A DNA stretch of 64,000 nucleotides from Yersinia similis (GCF_001053095.1 NZ_CGBP01000005.1:1-64000), one strand, 5' to 3'. Shown: positions 30,539 to 40,779, counted from the first letter of the stretch. Numbers and translations are program-made. The notes: generated by a model from the sequence alone, not told the origin.

Positions 30539-31837
30539 TCAACTCTTGGCTGTTTCTACCAACTTTCGTAATCGTTGAGCGATAAACGACGCGATAACTA
30601 AAAGGGCGGCAATAAACACAACAACGCCAGTCCAGCCTAAATGTAACCAAAAAACTCCACCTAGCGTACCGGCTACGCTGGAACCAGCATAGTAACAAAA
30701 CAGATAAAGTGACGAAGCCTGCGCCTTGGCACGACGAGCTCTGCAACCAATCCAACTACTGGCAACAGAGTGAGCGGCAAAGAATCCTGCTGCAACCAGC
30801 ATCATACCAATAAAAATTATGATCACTGACGGAAAACAGGTGATAATAATACCAACCAACATCATACCGATAGATCCCAATAAAATTGAGCCCCGCCCGT
30901 AGCGATTGCTGAGTGAACCCGCTTTTGGTGAACTATAAGAACCGGTCAAATAAACAATGGACAATAGCCCTACGATGGCAGGGCTGAGATAATAAGGCCC
31001 GTCCAGTAAACGATAGCCGATGTAATTAAATAAGGTGACAAACCCCCCCATAATGAGAAAACCTTCAGCAAATAGTAGGGGTAAGCCGGGGTCACGCCAG
31101 TGTAATTTAAAATTGATTAACAATGTCTTGGGGCGCAATGAACTTGCACGAAAGTGTTTAGAGGCTGGGAGGACAAACCAAAACAAGCAAGCCGCCGCTA
31201 GAGCAAATAATCCGAGTACTATCAGTGATACGCGCCAGGAAAAGAAATCACTTAATACCCCAGCCACCAAACGGCCACTCATACCACCAATAGAACTACC
31301 ACTAATATATAGCCCCATTGATAGCGCAATAAAATTGGGATGGATCTCTTCACTCAGATAGGTCATTGCCACCGCGGCAACTCCGCTTAAGGATAAACCT
31401 GTCAACGCACGCATCAGCAAGATCCCATGCCAACTGGTCATAAAAGAGCAGATTATTGTGCAAGTCGCGGCCAGTAGCAACGCCACGACCATGACCGATT
31501 TGCGGCCTATCGCATCAGAAAGTGGGCCGGTAAACATCAAACCCAAAGCCAGCATCCCGGTGGCTATCGAAAGTGACAAACTACTGGACGCAGGAGATAT
31601 ACTAAAGTCCTGCGACAACATGGGCAAAATAGGTTGTACGCAGTAAAGCAGGGCGAAAGTTGCTAGCCCCGCCGAAAATAAAGCCAGCGCGACACGGATG
31701 AACTCTGGCGTACCTTGTTGTATATAAGGGCGCCTATTTAGGCGGGTTAGTTTAGGGTTCGTAGTGAGAACAGTGCCGTCATCATTTTTTGTAGATGCCG
31801 GCGCTACGGTTTTTGCAATGCGCGATGAAGTGGTCAC
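30539..31837 (-). CDS. ynfM: MFS transporter, YnfM-like
   Basis: Inner-membrane major facilitator of 432 aa with twelve hydrophobic segments after a polar N-terminus of about 45 residues. The MFS signature between helices 2 and 3 reads GPLSDAIGRKSVM. The ALLYCVQPILPMLSQDFSIS-like start of helix 1 and the SSWIGCRARRAKAQASSLYLF segment match E. coli YnfM. Divergent from the LysR gene ynfL as in E. coli, which suggests local control. The substrate is unknown; relatives are predicted drug or metabolite exporters. Confidence 0.88.
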   Translation of the reverse strand: MTTSSRIAKTVAPASTKNDDGTVLTTNPKLTRLNRRPYIQQGTPEFIRVALALFSAGLATFALLYCVQPILPMLSQDFSISPASSSLSLSIATGMLALGLMFTGPLSDAIGRKSVMVVALLLAATCTIICSFMTSWHGILLMRALTGLSLSGVAAVAMTYLSEEIHPNFIALSMGLYISGSSIGGMSGRLVAGVLSDFFSWRVSLIVLGLFALAAACLFWFVLPASKHFRASSLRPKTLLINFKLHWRDPGLPLLFAEGFLIMGGFVTLFNYIGYRLLDGPYYLSPAIVGLLSIVYLTGSYSSPKAGSLSNRYGRGSILLGSIGMMLVGIIITCFPSVIIIFIGMMLVAAGFFAAHSVASSWIGCRARRAKAQASSLYLFCYYAGSSVAGTLGGVFWLHLGWTGVVVFIAALLVIASFIAQRLRKLVETAKS

Positions 31838-31857
31838 GGTATTTCCTTATTAATACA

Positions 31858-31983
31858 TATACCCTTCATACTTCAAGTTGCATGTGCTTGGCTGCGTTCA
31901 ATCACCCAAATCACTTACTATACATAGCTCATCAGGATTATCTCGCTTGCCGCCTTCCTGCAACTCGAATTATTTTGGGTATA
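31858..31983. repeat. ERIC element (diverged, about 126 bp)
   Basis: It opens with TATACCCTTCATACTTCAAG and closes with GAATTATTTTGGGTATA, the two ERIC ends. The central palindrome has mutated (TACTATACATAGCTCATCAG in place of the consensus). It lies 20 bp upstream of ynfM, so transcription of that gene probably crosses it. Confidence 0.8.
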
Positions 31984-32157
31984 GCCTTATTAATACATAG
32001 CCAAATTAGTTCACGGTTAAATTAATACACAAGCAAGTAAACTCACAGACAAATTAATACACAATAAATTATTGTCTACTGAACGTTAATATCATAGAAA
32101 TAGTTTGTTTTTTTGTCTAATATATTAATCATTGCAAATAAGACGTTTAAAATATCA

Positions 32158-33072
32158 ATGAGTATTGAACTAAGACATTTGCGTTATTTTATTGCTGTCG
32201 CGGAAGAGCTGCACTTTGGTCGGGCAGCTGAACGCTTGCATATTTCTCAGCCGCCACTGAGCCAGCAAATCCAAATCCTTGAAGAGCAAATAGGGGCCCG
32301 CTTATTGGCACGAAATAAGCGAAATATCAGTCTCACTCAAGCTGGAAAGCTATTTTTAAAAGAGTCCTACCAAATTTTGGCACAGGTTAACTCTGCGGCT
32401 GAGAAAGCAGCCTGTCTACATCGCGGGGAATCAGGAGTACTGACGATCGGCTTCATTTCATCGGCACCGTTTATCAGTGTCGTTTCTAAGAACTTACGTA
32501 CTTTTCGGCAAATATACCCACAAGTACATATAAGAATGCAGGAGGTGAGTACCAAACAGCAGATTGAAGCGTTACTTAATGGGCGGTTAGATCTAGGTAT
32601 CATGCGTAATACTCCTCTGCCTGATGCATTACAATATCGATTGCTGTTACGTGAACCTCTGGTCGCAGTCGTCCATGAAGATCATCCATTAGCCTCCCTA
32701 CCAAATGGCAGTGTCAAATTCAGCTCACTGAACGAACAACCTTTTGTATTCTTTTCTCGCGAAGTGGGGACCGCGCTTTACGACGAATTCTTTACCTTAT
32801 TAACCCGCGCGGGGATCACACCTTACATTACGCAGGAGGTCGGAGAGGCGATGACCATAATAGGCTTGGTGTCATCCGGTCTTGGAGTTTCAATCCTGCC
32901 AGCCTCATTTAGGCGAGTAAAAGTTGATGGTGTCAAATACTTATCACTAGACGAAGCAGATGCGACGACAGAAATGTGGTTGGTTAATCATAAGCATCGT
33001 CCGGTGCCCCCCCCAGCAGACGCATTGCTCCGTTTGATGATGGCTGATATCCAAGCGGCTCCGTATAAATAG
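32158..33072 (+). CDS. ynfL: LysR-family regulator, YnfL-like
   Basis: DNA-binding regulator of 304 aa from MSIELRHLRYF. The N-terminal helix-turn-helix reads HFGRAAERLHISQPPLSQQIQ, followed by the linker helix and a periplasmic-binding-like effector domain (LTIGFISSAPF, VGEAMTIIGLVSSGLGVSILP). It is highly similar to E. coli YnfL. It is divergent from ynfM, with an ERIC element in the shared 320-bp spacer. The inducer is not known. Confidence 0.9.
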   Translation: MSIELRHLRYFIAVAEELHFGRAAERLHISQPPLSQQIQILEEQIGARLLARNKRNISLTQAGKLFLKESYQILAQVNSAAEKAACLHRGESGVLTIGFISSAPFISVVSKNLRTFRQIYPQVHIRMQEVSTKQQIEALLNGRLDLGIMRNTPLPDALQYRLLLREPLVAVVHEDHPLASLPNGSVKFSSLNEQPFVFFSREVGTALYDEFFTLLTRAGITPYITQEVGEAMTIIGLVSSGLGVSILPASFRRVKVDGVKYLSLDEADATTEMWLVNHKHRPVPPPADALLRLMMADIQAAPYK

Positions 33073-33252
33073 TCACTATATTAAGGAAAAAAGAAAACAC
33101 ATGATTATGTGCAGCAAATCACATAACTAATCAAATAGTTGACGTCATATGCTAAAAGCCCCAACATAACGATAATCTTTATTTAGAAGCGCGAAAAATA
33201 CTCTTTTACATAAGAGCTAAAACGTCATTTAGGCAAAAAAGGAGCTGGTTTA

Positions 33253-34470
33253 GTGATAATGGATGGACAGCCTGGGCATATTGATCAGATCAAACAAACC
33301 AATGCAGGGGCCGTTTATCGGCTAATTGATCTTTTTGGGCCGATATCCCGTATTGAACTCTCCAAGCGGGCCCAATTAGCGCCCGCCAGCATCACTAAAA
33401 TTGTGCGAGAATTGGTCGAAGTTCATCTGGTAAAAGAGACTGAATATCAAGATGTAGGAAGCCGCGGTAGACCTGCTATTGGGTTAGTCTTGGATACCGA
33501 GGCTTGGCACTATGTTTCTGGGCGTATCAGCCGTGGAACGATAACACTGGCACTGCGCGACCTTAGCAGCAAACTGGTAGTTGAAGAACAAATTCCGCTG
33601 CCAGACAGCCACCCTGAGCCACTGCTTAATCGTATTCTTAACGAAGTTGACCAATTTTTCATTCGCCATCAGAAAAAGCTCGAACGGCTCACCGCAATTG
33701 CTATTACGATGCCAGGCATCATTGATGCACCTGCTGGAATTGTGCATAAAATGCCATTTTATGCTATTAACGAAATGTCACTTGGCCCAGCGTTAGAGCA
33801 ACGTACCGGTTTACCTGTCTATCTACAACATGATATTTGCGCATGGACCATGGCTGAATCGCTATATGGCGCTTCACGCGGTTGCCAAAATATCATTCAA
33901 GTCGTTATTGACCATAATGTCGGGGCCGGTGTTATCACCTCTGGGCGGGTATTACATGCAGGGAGCCGCAGTGTCGTTAATATTGGCCATACTCAAGTTG
34001 ACCCCTATGGTAAACGCTGCTATTGCGGCAATCATGGCTGTTTGGAAACTGTTGCCAGTATCGATAATATGTTGGCAATTGCTCAACAACGATTAAACAG
34101 TTCAATGAGTTCGCTGTTGCACCATACACCTCTCAGTGTAGAGTCGCTTTGTGATGCAGCGTTAGCCGGTGACCAATTAGCCAAAGATATTATTCTGGGT
34201 GTAGGTCATAGTGTCGGGCGAATTATTGCCGTTATGGTCAATTTATTTAATCCAGAGAAAATTCTCGTCGGGTCTCCATTGAATAAAGCTTCATCTATTC
34301 TGCACCCGGCAATTGCCTCTTGTATTCGTCAACAAGCATTACCCGCTTATAGCGAAAATATTCTTGTTGAATCAACCGATTTTTTTAATCAAGGTACAAT
34401 GCCTGGCGCAGCATTAGTCAAAGAAGCATTATACAACGGTTCATTATTAGTGAAGTTACTGCAAGGGTAG
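33253..34470 (+). CDS. mlc: Mlc, glucose-responsive ROK-family repressor
   Basis: Global repressor of PTS sugar genes, titrated by dephosphorylated EIICB-Glc; 405 aa. It has an N-terminal winged helix (RIELSKRAQLAPASITKIVREL) and an EIIB-binding and dimerisation body. The ROK zinc motif is CYCGNHGC, with the preceding IGHTQVDPYG histidine. The C-terminus TMPGAALVKEALYNGSLL matches E. coli Mlc. Translation probably begins at GTG 33253, 8 bases from GGAG; the ATG two codons later is too far from it. Transcribed alone. Confidence 0.96.
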   Translation: MIMDGQPGHIDQIKQTNAGAVYRLIDLFGPISRIELSKRAQLAPASITKIVRELVEVHLVKETEYQDVGSRGRPAIGLVLDTEAWHYVSGRISRGTITLALRDLSSKLVVEEQIPLPDSHPEPLLNRILNEVDQFFIRHQKKLERLTAIAITMPGIIDAPAGIVHKMPFYAINEMSLGPALEQRTGLPVYLQHDICAWTMAESLYGASRGCQNIIQVVIDHNVGAGVITSGRVLHAGSRSVVNIGHTQVDPYGKRCYCGNHGCLETVASIDNMLAIAQQRLNSSMSSLLHHTPLSVESLCDAALAGDQLAKDIILGVGHSVGRIIAVMVNLFNPEKILVGSPLNKASSILHPAIASCIRQQALPAYSENILVESTDFFNQGTMPGAALVKEALYNGSLLVKLLQG

Positions 34471-34694
34471 TGTATTAAATCTAATAATTAAGAGTTAATT
34501 ATTCGTGGGTACCTCCGGTCTATTCCGCCTATTATTTGCTATTCTCTGTTAAAAGCCTCTCTCAGTTCGGCAAAACATTGCGCTAACGCAAGCTGTCTGT
34601 TGCTGTCATCGCCTAGACTTTTATTCATGTTGCCAATTCCGCCAACTTCGGTGGAAAAACTTGAATTAAAGTGGCCAGATTGCGGAGAGTTGTT

Positions 34695-35363
34695 ATGTTA
34701 ACGCGTTTATTTGTGACAGGTACCGACACTGCTGTTGGTAAAACCATCGTGTCACGGGCTTTACTTCAAGCCTTAAGCCAAAATGGCAGAACAGCAGCAG
34801 GCTATAAACCTGTTGCAACAGAAAGCAAAGAGACCCCTGAAGGGTTGCGTAATCAAGATGCGTTGATCTTGCAGGCGTCATCATCCATTGAGTTAAATTA
34901 TCAGGAGATAAATCCATATCCATTACAAGGTGATGTTATCCATGCCTGTACAGATACCCTGATTAATTATGAAAAAATGACCGAAGGATTGCAGTGTTTA
35001 TCGGCTAAAGCAGATACCGTAATCGTTGAAGGCTGCGGTGGGTGGAAGGTGATGATGAATGACCAACGCTTTTACTCTGACTGGGTGGTACAAGAGCAAT
35101 TACCCGTTATTTTAGTCGTCGGAATTAAATTAGGCTGTATCAATCATGCCTTATTAACAGCGCAGGCAATTATCAATGATGGGTTACCCTTATTAGGTTG
35201 GATAGCCAATCGCATTAACCCTGGCTTAGCCCATTATGCTGAAACAATCACAATGCTACGGGAGCGGTTACCCGCTCCACAATTAGGGCAATTGCCTTAT
35301 CTGCCTCGCCCGGAAGAAAAGCCATTAGCGAAATATTTAGATCTTACAGCCATTTCAGGATAA
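34695..35363 (+). CDS. bioD2: Dethiobiotin synthetase homologue BioD2 (YnfK-like)
   Basis: ATP-dependent carboxylase fold, 222 aa from MLTRLFVTGTDTAVGKT, whose GTDTAVGKT is the P-loop. YKPVATES and the VEGCGGWKV loop are the conserved BioD blocks. In BioD the second of these is usually EGAGG; the Cys in place of Ala also occurs in my reading of this YnfK-type group but was not checked. GGAGAG precedes the start. No other bio gene is near, so this is the accessory copy known next to mlc in E. coli, not the biotin-operon enzyme. Confidence 0.88.
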   Translation: MLTRLFVTGTDTAVGKTIVSRALLQALSQNGRTAAGYKPVATESKETPEGLRNQDALILQASSSIELNYQEINPYPLQGDVIHACTDTLINYEKMTEGLQCLSAKADTVIVEGCGGWKVMMNDQRFYSDWVVQEQLPVILVVGIKLGCINHALLTAQAIINDGLPLLGWIANRINPGLAHYAETITMLRERLPAPQLGQLPYLPRPEEKPLAKYLDLTAISG

Positions 35364-35369
35364 ACCTAT

Positions 35370-35418
35370 TATACCTGCCATACTTCAAGCTACATGTGTA
35401 TTGGCTACTTTCGTTAGC
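35370..35418. repeat. Truncated ERIC remnant
   Basis: TATACCTGCCATACTTCAAG, then GCTACATGTGTATTGGCTAC and TTTCGTTAGCC, follow the ERIC left half and then stop. It lies between the convergent bioD2 and clcB genes. Confidence 0.65.
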
Positions 35419-35449
35419 CCCGCGGGGATGACGATATTAACCGTACTAT

Positions 35450-36730
35450 TTAGTGCGAACGATATACCGATATCGGGTGTAACCAGCGGGCTATTGTTGT
35501 TGCAATAACACAAGATAATAATAGCCCGGGCAATAAGGTGTACTCGCCGGTCATTTCACAAACCATTAAAGCAGCCATAATGGGCGCATGAGTCGTTGCT
35601 GCCAGTAATGTTGCCATGCCGGTCAGTGCCATTAATAACCCAATGTTGTCTCCCAGCACGGGCCACAAAGCAAATATCTGTCCGCATAACATGCCGAGTG
35701 CAGCACCGACAAACAATGTGGGCGTAAATACCCCTCCTGGAGCACCGGATCCACTACTGGCAAGCACGGCCAATAACTTACAGACCAATATGCCACCTAT
35801 CAGTAACACCCCAGGCGGCGTGGTGAGTAGAGATTGCACTACGCTGTAGCCATTGCCCCAGACCTCTGGAAATATCAGTGATAGTAAACCAACAATTACC
35901 CCCCCCAGCGCCAGTTGCAGAGGTGGCGATAAATTCAGGGAGCGGAAAGCATGACTGCTAGCCGCCATAGATTTTAAAAATAAAGGTCCGCTGAAGCCCG
36001 CCATTAATCCTAGAAGAGCCATCAGGAAATATTGTACTGGCCAGGGAGAAGGGAGTGCCTGCACTTGATAAAGGGGTTCCTGACCCCCTTGTAACAAGTT
36101 GGTCGTCAATAGCGCACTGACCGCAGCGATCACTACCGGGCCGAGCGAGGCCAACATCAGTGTTCCAAACAGAATTTCTGCAATAAACAGGCTGCCTGCC
36201 AACGGAGCATGATAAGCACTTGCCATTCCCGCAGCGGCCCCACAAGCGACCCACAACTTCCACTCTTTGGGATTTGCATAGCGTTGAGCGAAAATCGAAG
36301 CGAACAGGGCGGCCAACAACACCATCGCCCCTTCACGACCAATAGCACTACCGCTGGATACGACTAATAAAGAGGCGAGGGACTTCACCAGACTGGCTGA
36401 AACATCTAATCGGCCATCACCGATTTCAATGGCTTCCATATAATCAGTGGGCGCACTGGGCTTACGGTGTTGATAACGTTGGTATGCCCATAACAGAGAA
36501 CCCGCGGCCAATCCCCCCAGAGCCGGGGTTAATGCGCGCCGCCACCCAGTGATAGAGGCAGCAGCAGCGACCAGGCTACCATCTGTTCGTGAGAAGAGCA
36601 GCCACTCCAAGCCCAGCATCGCCTGATGAAACAGCCAAACAATGAGCGCAGATACCATGCCAAGCATGATAGAGATCAACAATCGGCGCAGCATCACGCG
36701 GTAGTAATAGAGATGGATTGGCCGTTTCAT
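35450..36730 (-). CDS. clcB: ClC-type chloride channel ClcB
   Basis: Inner-membrane ClC protein, 426 aa from [10 protein letters not shown]; the ribosome site is weak and a TTG three codons up is also possible. Chloride-site segments are [11 protein letters not shown], which holds the gating glutamate, and [22 protein letters not shown]. The second, proton-pathway glutamate position of ClC exchangers appears as Ile in [14 protein letters not shown] (E. coli ClcA has E-E there). This suggests uncoupled chloride movement, which is inference. In E. coli ClcA/ClcB support extreme acid resistance. Confidence 0.92.
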   Translation of the reverse strand: MKRPIHLYYYRVMLRRLLISIMLGMVSALIVWLFHQAMLGLEWLLFSRTDGSLVAAAASITGWRRALTPALGGLAAGSLLWAYQRYQHRKPSAPTDYMEAIEIGDGRLDVSASLVKSLASLLVVSSGSAIGREGAMVLLAALFASIFAQRYANPKEWKLWVACGAAAGMASAYHAPLAGSLFIAEILFGTLMLASLGPVVIAAVSALLTTNLLQGGQEPLYQVQALPSPWPVQYFLMALLGLMAGFSGPLFLKSMAASSHAFRSLNLSPPLQLALGGVIVGLLSLIFPEVWGNGYSVVQSLLTTPPGVLLIGGILVCKLLAVLASSGSGAPGGVFTPTLFVGAALGMLCGQIFALWPVLGDNIGLLMALTGMATLLAATTHAPIMAALMVCEMTGEYTLLPGLLLSCVIATTIARWLHPISVYRSH

Positions 36731-36830
36731 GCAAGACAACTGACTGACATGTTGAAGTAAACTCTGTTCTTTTATATAAGGACATTGTTACTTGCTATCA
36801 AATGAATGGCTAGTAAATATTGTTCAATAT

Positions 36831-36857
36831 AAAAGGCGTACCACGATGTTACGCCTT
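36831..36857 (-). terminator. Terminator of the DUF1161 gene
   Basis: AAGGCGTA and TACGCCTT form an 8-bp stem with a 9-base loop. On the minus strand the stem is followed by TTTTAT, 18 bases after the stop codon. Confidence 0.75.
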
Positions 36858-36875
36858 AGCAAGGAGAGGAATGGG

Positions 36876-37124
36876 TTACTCGCTATCGGTGATGCGGGTA
36901 TAAACAATTTTCTGTGAATCATTCTCACAATGCCCAACCACTTGACCACCGACTTGTTGGACCTGATCGTTAGGAACGATTTCCAGCTTAAAACTGGATT
37001 CCGGCACGCCATTGCTAATAATCTTTTGTGCAATTTCTGCCTTTACACTTTCGCAAGAAGCCAGCGCAGCTAGAGGTGCCAGAGAGAATAATAACGTACT
37101 AATAATAAGTATTTTTTTCATCAT
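36876..37124 (-). CDS. ynfD: Small exported DUF1161 protein, YnfD-like
   Basis: A periplasmic protein of 82 aa with a signal peptide (MMKKILIISTLLFSLAPLAA, cleavage likely at ALA-SCE). The mature CESVKAEIAQKIISNGVPE and VGGQVVGHCEND segments define DUF1161, with two cysteines that probably pair. AAGGA lies upstream, close to the first of two adjacent ATGs. The function is unknown. It has its own terminator and a 250-bp upstream spacer, so it is probably monocistronic. Confidence 0.85.
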   Translation of the reverse strand: MMKKILIISTLLFSLAPLAALASCESVKAEIAQKIISNGVPESSFKLEIVPNDQVQQVGGQVVGHCENDSQKIVYTRITDSE

Positions 37125-37375
37125 AAATCCTTGTGGGGATGAACAGTTTACCCGATCTATTCTTTCCTAAATAGTTTTTAAATAATAGCCAAGGCTCACT
37201 GAACTTCAAGTAAACCTTAACCATATTAAGTCATTTACAGATTAATCTGACAGCCAGATATCCTGCTTTTTATTCACGGGATGATGTGGTGAACGTTAAA
37301 AAGTTAAAGTTTTTTATAAATTATATAGACTCACTAGTTCCGATGAGCTTACTTATTTTAAGATCAAGACCAGTA

Positions 37376-37750
37376 TTACGGATTAATTTTACGGCCAGAT
37401 AAACGATCCAAACAACGCTGAGTATTAGGTTCCCAATAGGCGTTTAGATTATCGCTACGCTCGCAGTTATCTTTTGCATCGACTGCCCGATCATTTTTAT
37501 CAAAGTCTTTTTCGACCCGATTATTCATCTTGTTACGCAAGCGATTTGTTTCATCCCACTGTTGCTGGCTTTGGCGCGCTTGCTCTTTTGACATGGGATC
37601 ATTGTTGCCACCGACAGAAACACAAGTACTGCCCTGGGTACAACTTGCAGATTGTGCCAAAGCGGGTGTTTGCCATACTAATGGCAATATCAGCAGGGTT
37701 GCTGGCAAAAAAGCACGCATCAGGCGAGGCAGGTTGTTAATTTTCATCAT
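37376..37750 (-). CDS. ynfB: Exported DUF1283 protein, YnfB-like
   Basis: Periplasmic protein of 124 aa with a signal peptide ending at ALA-QSAS (about residue 33). The charged mature part ends with [22 protein letters not shown], the DUF1283 hallmark shared with E. coli YnfB. Four cysteines are in the mature part. The function is unknown. A tandem ATG-ATG start leaves the exact initiation codon open. Confidence 0.87.
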   Translation of the reverse strand: MMKINNLPRLMRAFLPATLLILPLVWQTPALAQSASCTQGSTCVSVGGNNDPMSKEQARQSQQQWDETNRLRNKMNNRVEKDFDKNDRAVDAKDNCERSDNLNAYWEPNTQRCLDRLSGRKINP

Positions 37751-37939
37751 TTAAGTCCTTTTTACTGGTCGGTAGTAATCATCATGTAATTTATTGGCAC
37801 GCTATCAGCGAATAAAAATCATATCATTTCACCCGATATATACACTATGCCAGCAGCAACCTTGTTTAAAGTATGTAAAGTAACTCGATGTTACGGCTAA
37901 ATCAGTGCAGGGCGACGAGTGCCACCCAATAAGCCTGTG

Positions 37940-38689
37940 TTAGGAACCGCGATGAATATTCAGCCCAGCAAAAGACTGACTTACCGGCATCATTTCCAGT
38001 GAGTTAATATTGACGCGAGCAGGGAGCATTGCAACCCAATAAACAGCTTCAGCGATATCTTCTGGCATCAGGGGATCTGCACCATCGTAGGTTTTATTGA
38101 CCTTTTCTCCATCACCCTTAAAACGAACCGCTGAAAACTCAGTACCGCCGACCAAGCCGGGCTCAATATCGGTAACCCGGATATGAGTGCCATGTAGGTC
38201 GGCACGTAAACCCAAACTAAATTGTTTAACAAAAGCTTTCGTCGCGCCGTACACATTACCACCGGCGTATGGCCAATTAGCAGCAGTAGAACCAATATTA
38301 ATAATGTGCCCCATATTACGTTCAACCATCGCAGGTAATAGGGCACGAGTCATATTTACCAACCCTTTAGTATTGGTATCAATCATTGTGTCCCAATCAT
38401 CAACGTTGGCTTTATATGCAGGCTCTAACCCTAATGCTAGCCCGGCGTTGTTTACCAATAAATCGATATTCTTCAGTTCAGCGGGCAATTCATCAATGAC
38501 TTGTTGAATAGCTACGCGGTTGCGCACGTCCAGACGTACGATGTGCAGTTGTGCACCCAGTTCGGCTTTTAGCGCTTCCAGACGTTCCTGACGGCGACCG
38601 GTAGCAATGACCTGATGACCGTGGCTAATAAACTTACGGGCAATAGCCTCACCAAAACCTGATGTCGCACCAGTGACGAATATGATCAT
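37940..38689 (-). CDS. ydfG: NADP-dependent 3-hydroxy acid dehydrogenase YdfG
   Basis: Short-chain dehydrogenase/reductase of 249 aa. The cofactor motif is TGATSGFGEAIAR at the N-terminus, NNAGLA comes later, and the catalytic set is Ser in INIGSTAANW and YxxxK in YGATKAF. Arg/Lys after the first strand (ATGRRQER) favours NADP. E. coli YdfG oxidises L-allo-threonine, serine and 3-hydroxypropionate-type acids and serves in malonic semialdehyde reduction. Confidence 0.94.
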   Translation of the reverse strand: MIIFVTGATSGFGEAIARKFISHGHQVIATGRRQERLEALKAELGAQLHIVRLDVRNRVAIQQVIDELPAELKNIDLLVNNAGLALGLEPAYKANVDDWDTMIDTNTKGLVNMTRALLPAMVERNMGHIINIGSTAANWPYAGGNVYGATKAFVKQFSLGLRADLHGTHIRVTDIEPGLVGGTEFSAVRFKGDGEKVNKTYDGADPLMPEDIAEAVYWVAMLPARVNINSLEMMPVSQSFAGLNIHRGS

Positions 38690-38802
38690 ATAGATTCCTT
38701 AATTTGTTGTTACCAATAATCTAATTGATATCATTAACATATTCTGAGTCAGAGTGGAATCCATCACTTAGGTATCTGATTGCTGTCAGGGTATCTACTA
38801 TC

Positions 38803-40629
38803 TTACTGGCGCTTTTCGCGCGCGGCACGGCGGTAGAGAGTACTACGTGCTATGCCCAAAGCCTTGGCAGTTTTACTGATGTTACCGTTAAAATATTGCA
38901 GTGTTTTTTCAATCAACTGCTTGTCATGCTGTTGCAACGCAGGGTACGGCTCACTATTACCATATCGGTAGTTATTGGGCAGTGTGTTGCAATCAAGTAC
39001 CTCATCATCATCCGCTAGTGCGAGCAAAACCTTCAACAAGCTTCGCAGTTGGCGCACATTACCCGGCCAAGGATGCTTCGCCAACGTATCAAGCAGTGCT
39101 GGCGTAAAGCAAATACCTCGTTGTTCACCGCCCAACTCCCGCCATAGCTGTAAAATAAAGGCGGGCAGTGCTGGCCACTCACGCAGTGGAGGGATGGTTA
39201 GAGAGAACTCTTGTAAACGATAGAGGAGGTCTTCACGAAATCCTCCTTCCGCGACCAACTGGGGAAGATTCCGATGTGTAGCGCAGATCACCGCAAAATT
39301 GACAGGCCAACTACGACTAGAACCCAACGGTGTCACCTCTTTTTCTTGCAATACCCGGAGTAAACGGGTTTGTAGCGATAGTGGCATATCACCTATTTCA
39401 TCCAGAAACAGTACGCCACCGTCTGCCTCCCGAATTTTACCGATATAGCCGTTTTTGCTGGCTCCCGTAAATGCACCAGGTTGATATCCGAAAAGTTCTG
39501 ACTCAATCAGAGACTCTGGAATGGCCGCGCAGTTGATAACGACAAATTTGCCTTGCCGCCACCGGCTCTGCTGATATAAAGCCCGGCTAACATACTCTTT
39601 ACCACTGCCAGTCTCACCATTTATACATAGCGAGACGCCAGCATTGAGCAATCGCACCATTTTCTTATCGTCACCACACAGTGAGAAAGATAAGTCAGGC
39701 GAGGTTACCGATGTTGTGGGAAAGTGTATTACTGGGAAGTGGCTTCGTGCTGGCGCCCGTAGGCGAAAGAAATAACGTTGTTGGTTGTAAGCCATTAAAG
39801 GGTGCGGTACATGGTTGGCAACCTGCTTACTTTGCGGAAAAAGTTGCTGGAAGGTTAGGGTGCCAAACTGGTCGGCAGCCAGCTCCAACTCATGCATCGC
39901 CCGACGGTTAGCTGCCATTAGAACGTTATCAGAGAATACCAGCAGTAGCTCTTCAATATTATCAATACCTTGTATTTCCGGATGCAGGCTCATCAGCCAC
40001 TGATCTGGATGCAGACTCTGTTTCACCCACAAATGTTCAATTTGTTTCGCCGCGTCTTTTATCCATGCCAGGGTGTAGGGATGAGGGTAATATGTCGGAC
40101 CCGATATATCCAGCACACCGGCAATCTGTCCGTTAGGCGCTTGTAGTGGCATAGCCGCGCAGTAAAGTCCCTGATTGCTGATGAGGTAATGCTGATGCCC
40201 GTAGATTTCGCAGCTATCATCAATTGCCAGAGCAGTACCGATGGCATTCGTTCCTCGGCTACATTCACTCCATAGATTACCGGGCGTCAGGGCAAACCGT
40301 TGTGCTTTGTGCAGAGCCTGTATATCGCCGAAGGTATTTAATACCAACCCACTAGCATCAGCGAGGACCACTACCGATTGCTTATCGGCAATTTTCTTCA
40401 CCAGCGCTTTCACTGTTGGTTGGGCAAATTGCTGTAATAAGGCGTTACTGACCAGCAAGTCGGCCAGTTCTCCCTGCCGAATACGGGGAAAATCGTCGGA
40501 TATGCGATCTAAACCGTAGAGTTGGCTGCGCAGCCAAGAGTCACGGAGTCGTTGGTTGCACGCGATAGTGGGCGTGCTGACGGTTGATAAATTTTCCTGC
40601 ATTGATAATCTCACACCAGAGCCATGCAT
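38803..40629 (-). CDS. Sigma-54-dependent activator, AcoR-like
   Basis: Enhancer-binding protein of 608 aa (599 if started at MQENLSTV, 40602). The N-terminal part (about 70-210) resembles a GAF sensor with WSECSRGTNAIGTALA, the AcoR-type segment. A linker with a PAS-like character follows. The AAA+ domain has Walker A GETGSGKE, the sigma-54 contact loop GAFTGA (385-390) and GGVLFLDEIGD. The C-terminal Fis-type helix-turn-helix is in NISKTAKALGIARSTLYRR. It is divergent from the aldehyde dehydrogenase gene, which carries a -24/-12 promoter, so that is the probable target. The inducer may be an aldehyde, alcohol or acetoin, which is inference. Confidence 0.92.
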   Translation of the reverse strand: MHGSGVRLSMQENLSTVSTPTIACNQRLRDSWLRSQLYGLDRISDDFPRIRQGELADLLVSNALLQQFAQPTVKALVKKIADKQSVVVLADASGLVLNTFGDIQALHKAQRFALTPGNLWSECSRGTNAIGTALAIDDSCEIYGHQHYLISNQGLYCAAMPLQAPNGQIAGVLDISGPTYYPHPYTLAWIKDAAKQIEHLWVKQSLHPDQWLMSLHPEIQGIDNIEELLLVFSDNVLMAANRRAMHELELAADQFGTLTFQQLFPQSKQVANHVPHPLMAYNQQRYFFRLRAPARSHFPVIHFPTTSVTSPDLSFSLCGDDKKMVRLLNAGVSLCINGETGSGKEYVSRALYQQSRWRQGKFVVINCAAIPESLIESELFGYQPGAFTGASKNGYIGKIREADGGVLFLDEIGDMPLSLQTRLLRVLQEKEVTPLGSSRSWPVNFAVICATHRNLPQLVAEGGFREDLLYRLQEFSLTIPPLREWPALPAFILQLWRELGGEQRGICFTPALLDTLAKHPWPGNVRQLRSLLKVLLALADDDEVLDCNTLPNNYRYGNSEPYPALQQHDKQLIEKTLQYFNGNISKTAKALGIARSTLYRRAAREKRQ

Positions 40630-40661
40630 GTTGCATTATTGTGTCTTTTTGGTGTTTTTAA

Positions 40662-40678
40662 TGTTGCGATTTGCAACA
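40662..40678. promoter_or_regulatory. Candidate upstream activator site (dyad)
   Basis: TGTTGC-N5-GCAACA is a perfect inverted repeat, 118 bp upstream of the -24 element. A matching half-site TGTTGC recurs at 40629-40634. Position and symmetry fit an enhancer for the Fis-type activator next door. A fair IHF-like sequence lies between, at about 40731-40743. Confidence 0.65.
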
Positions 40679-40779
40679 CAAATATCAAAATTTCCTTTTT
40701 CCCTCCTAATAAACAAAACTCAAACCTCATAATCAATTGATAATTAATGTCATTAATATACCAATTGCAAAATAATAAG

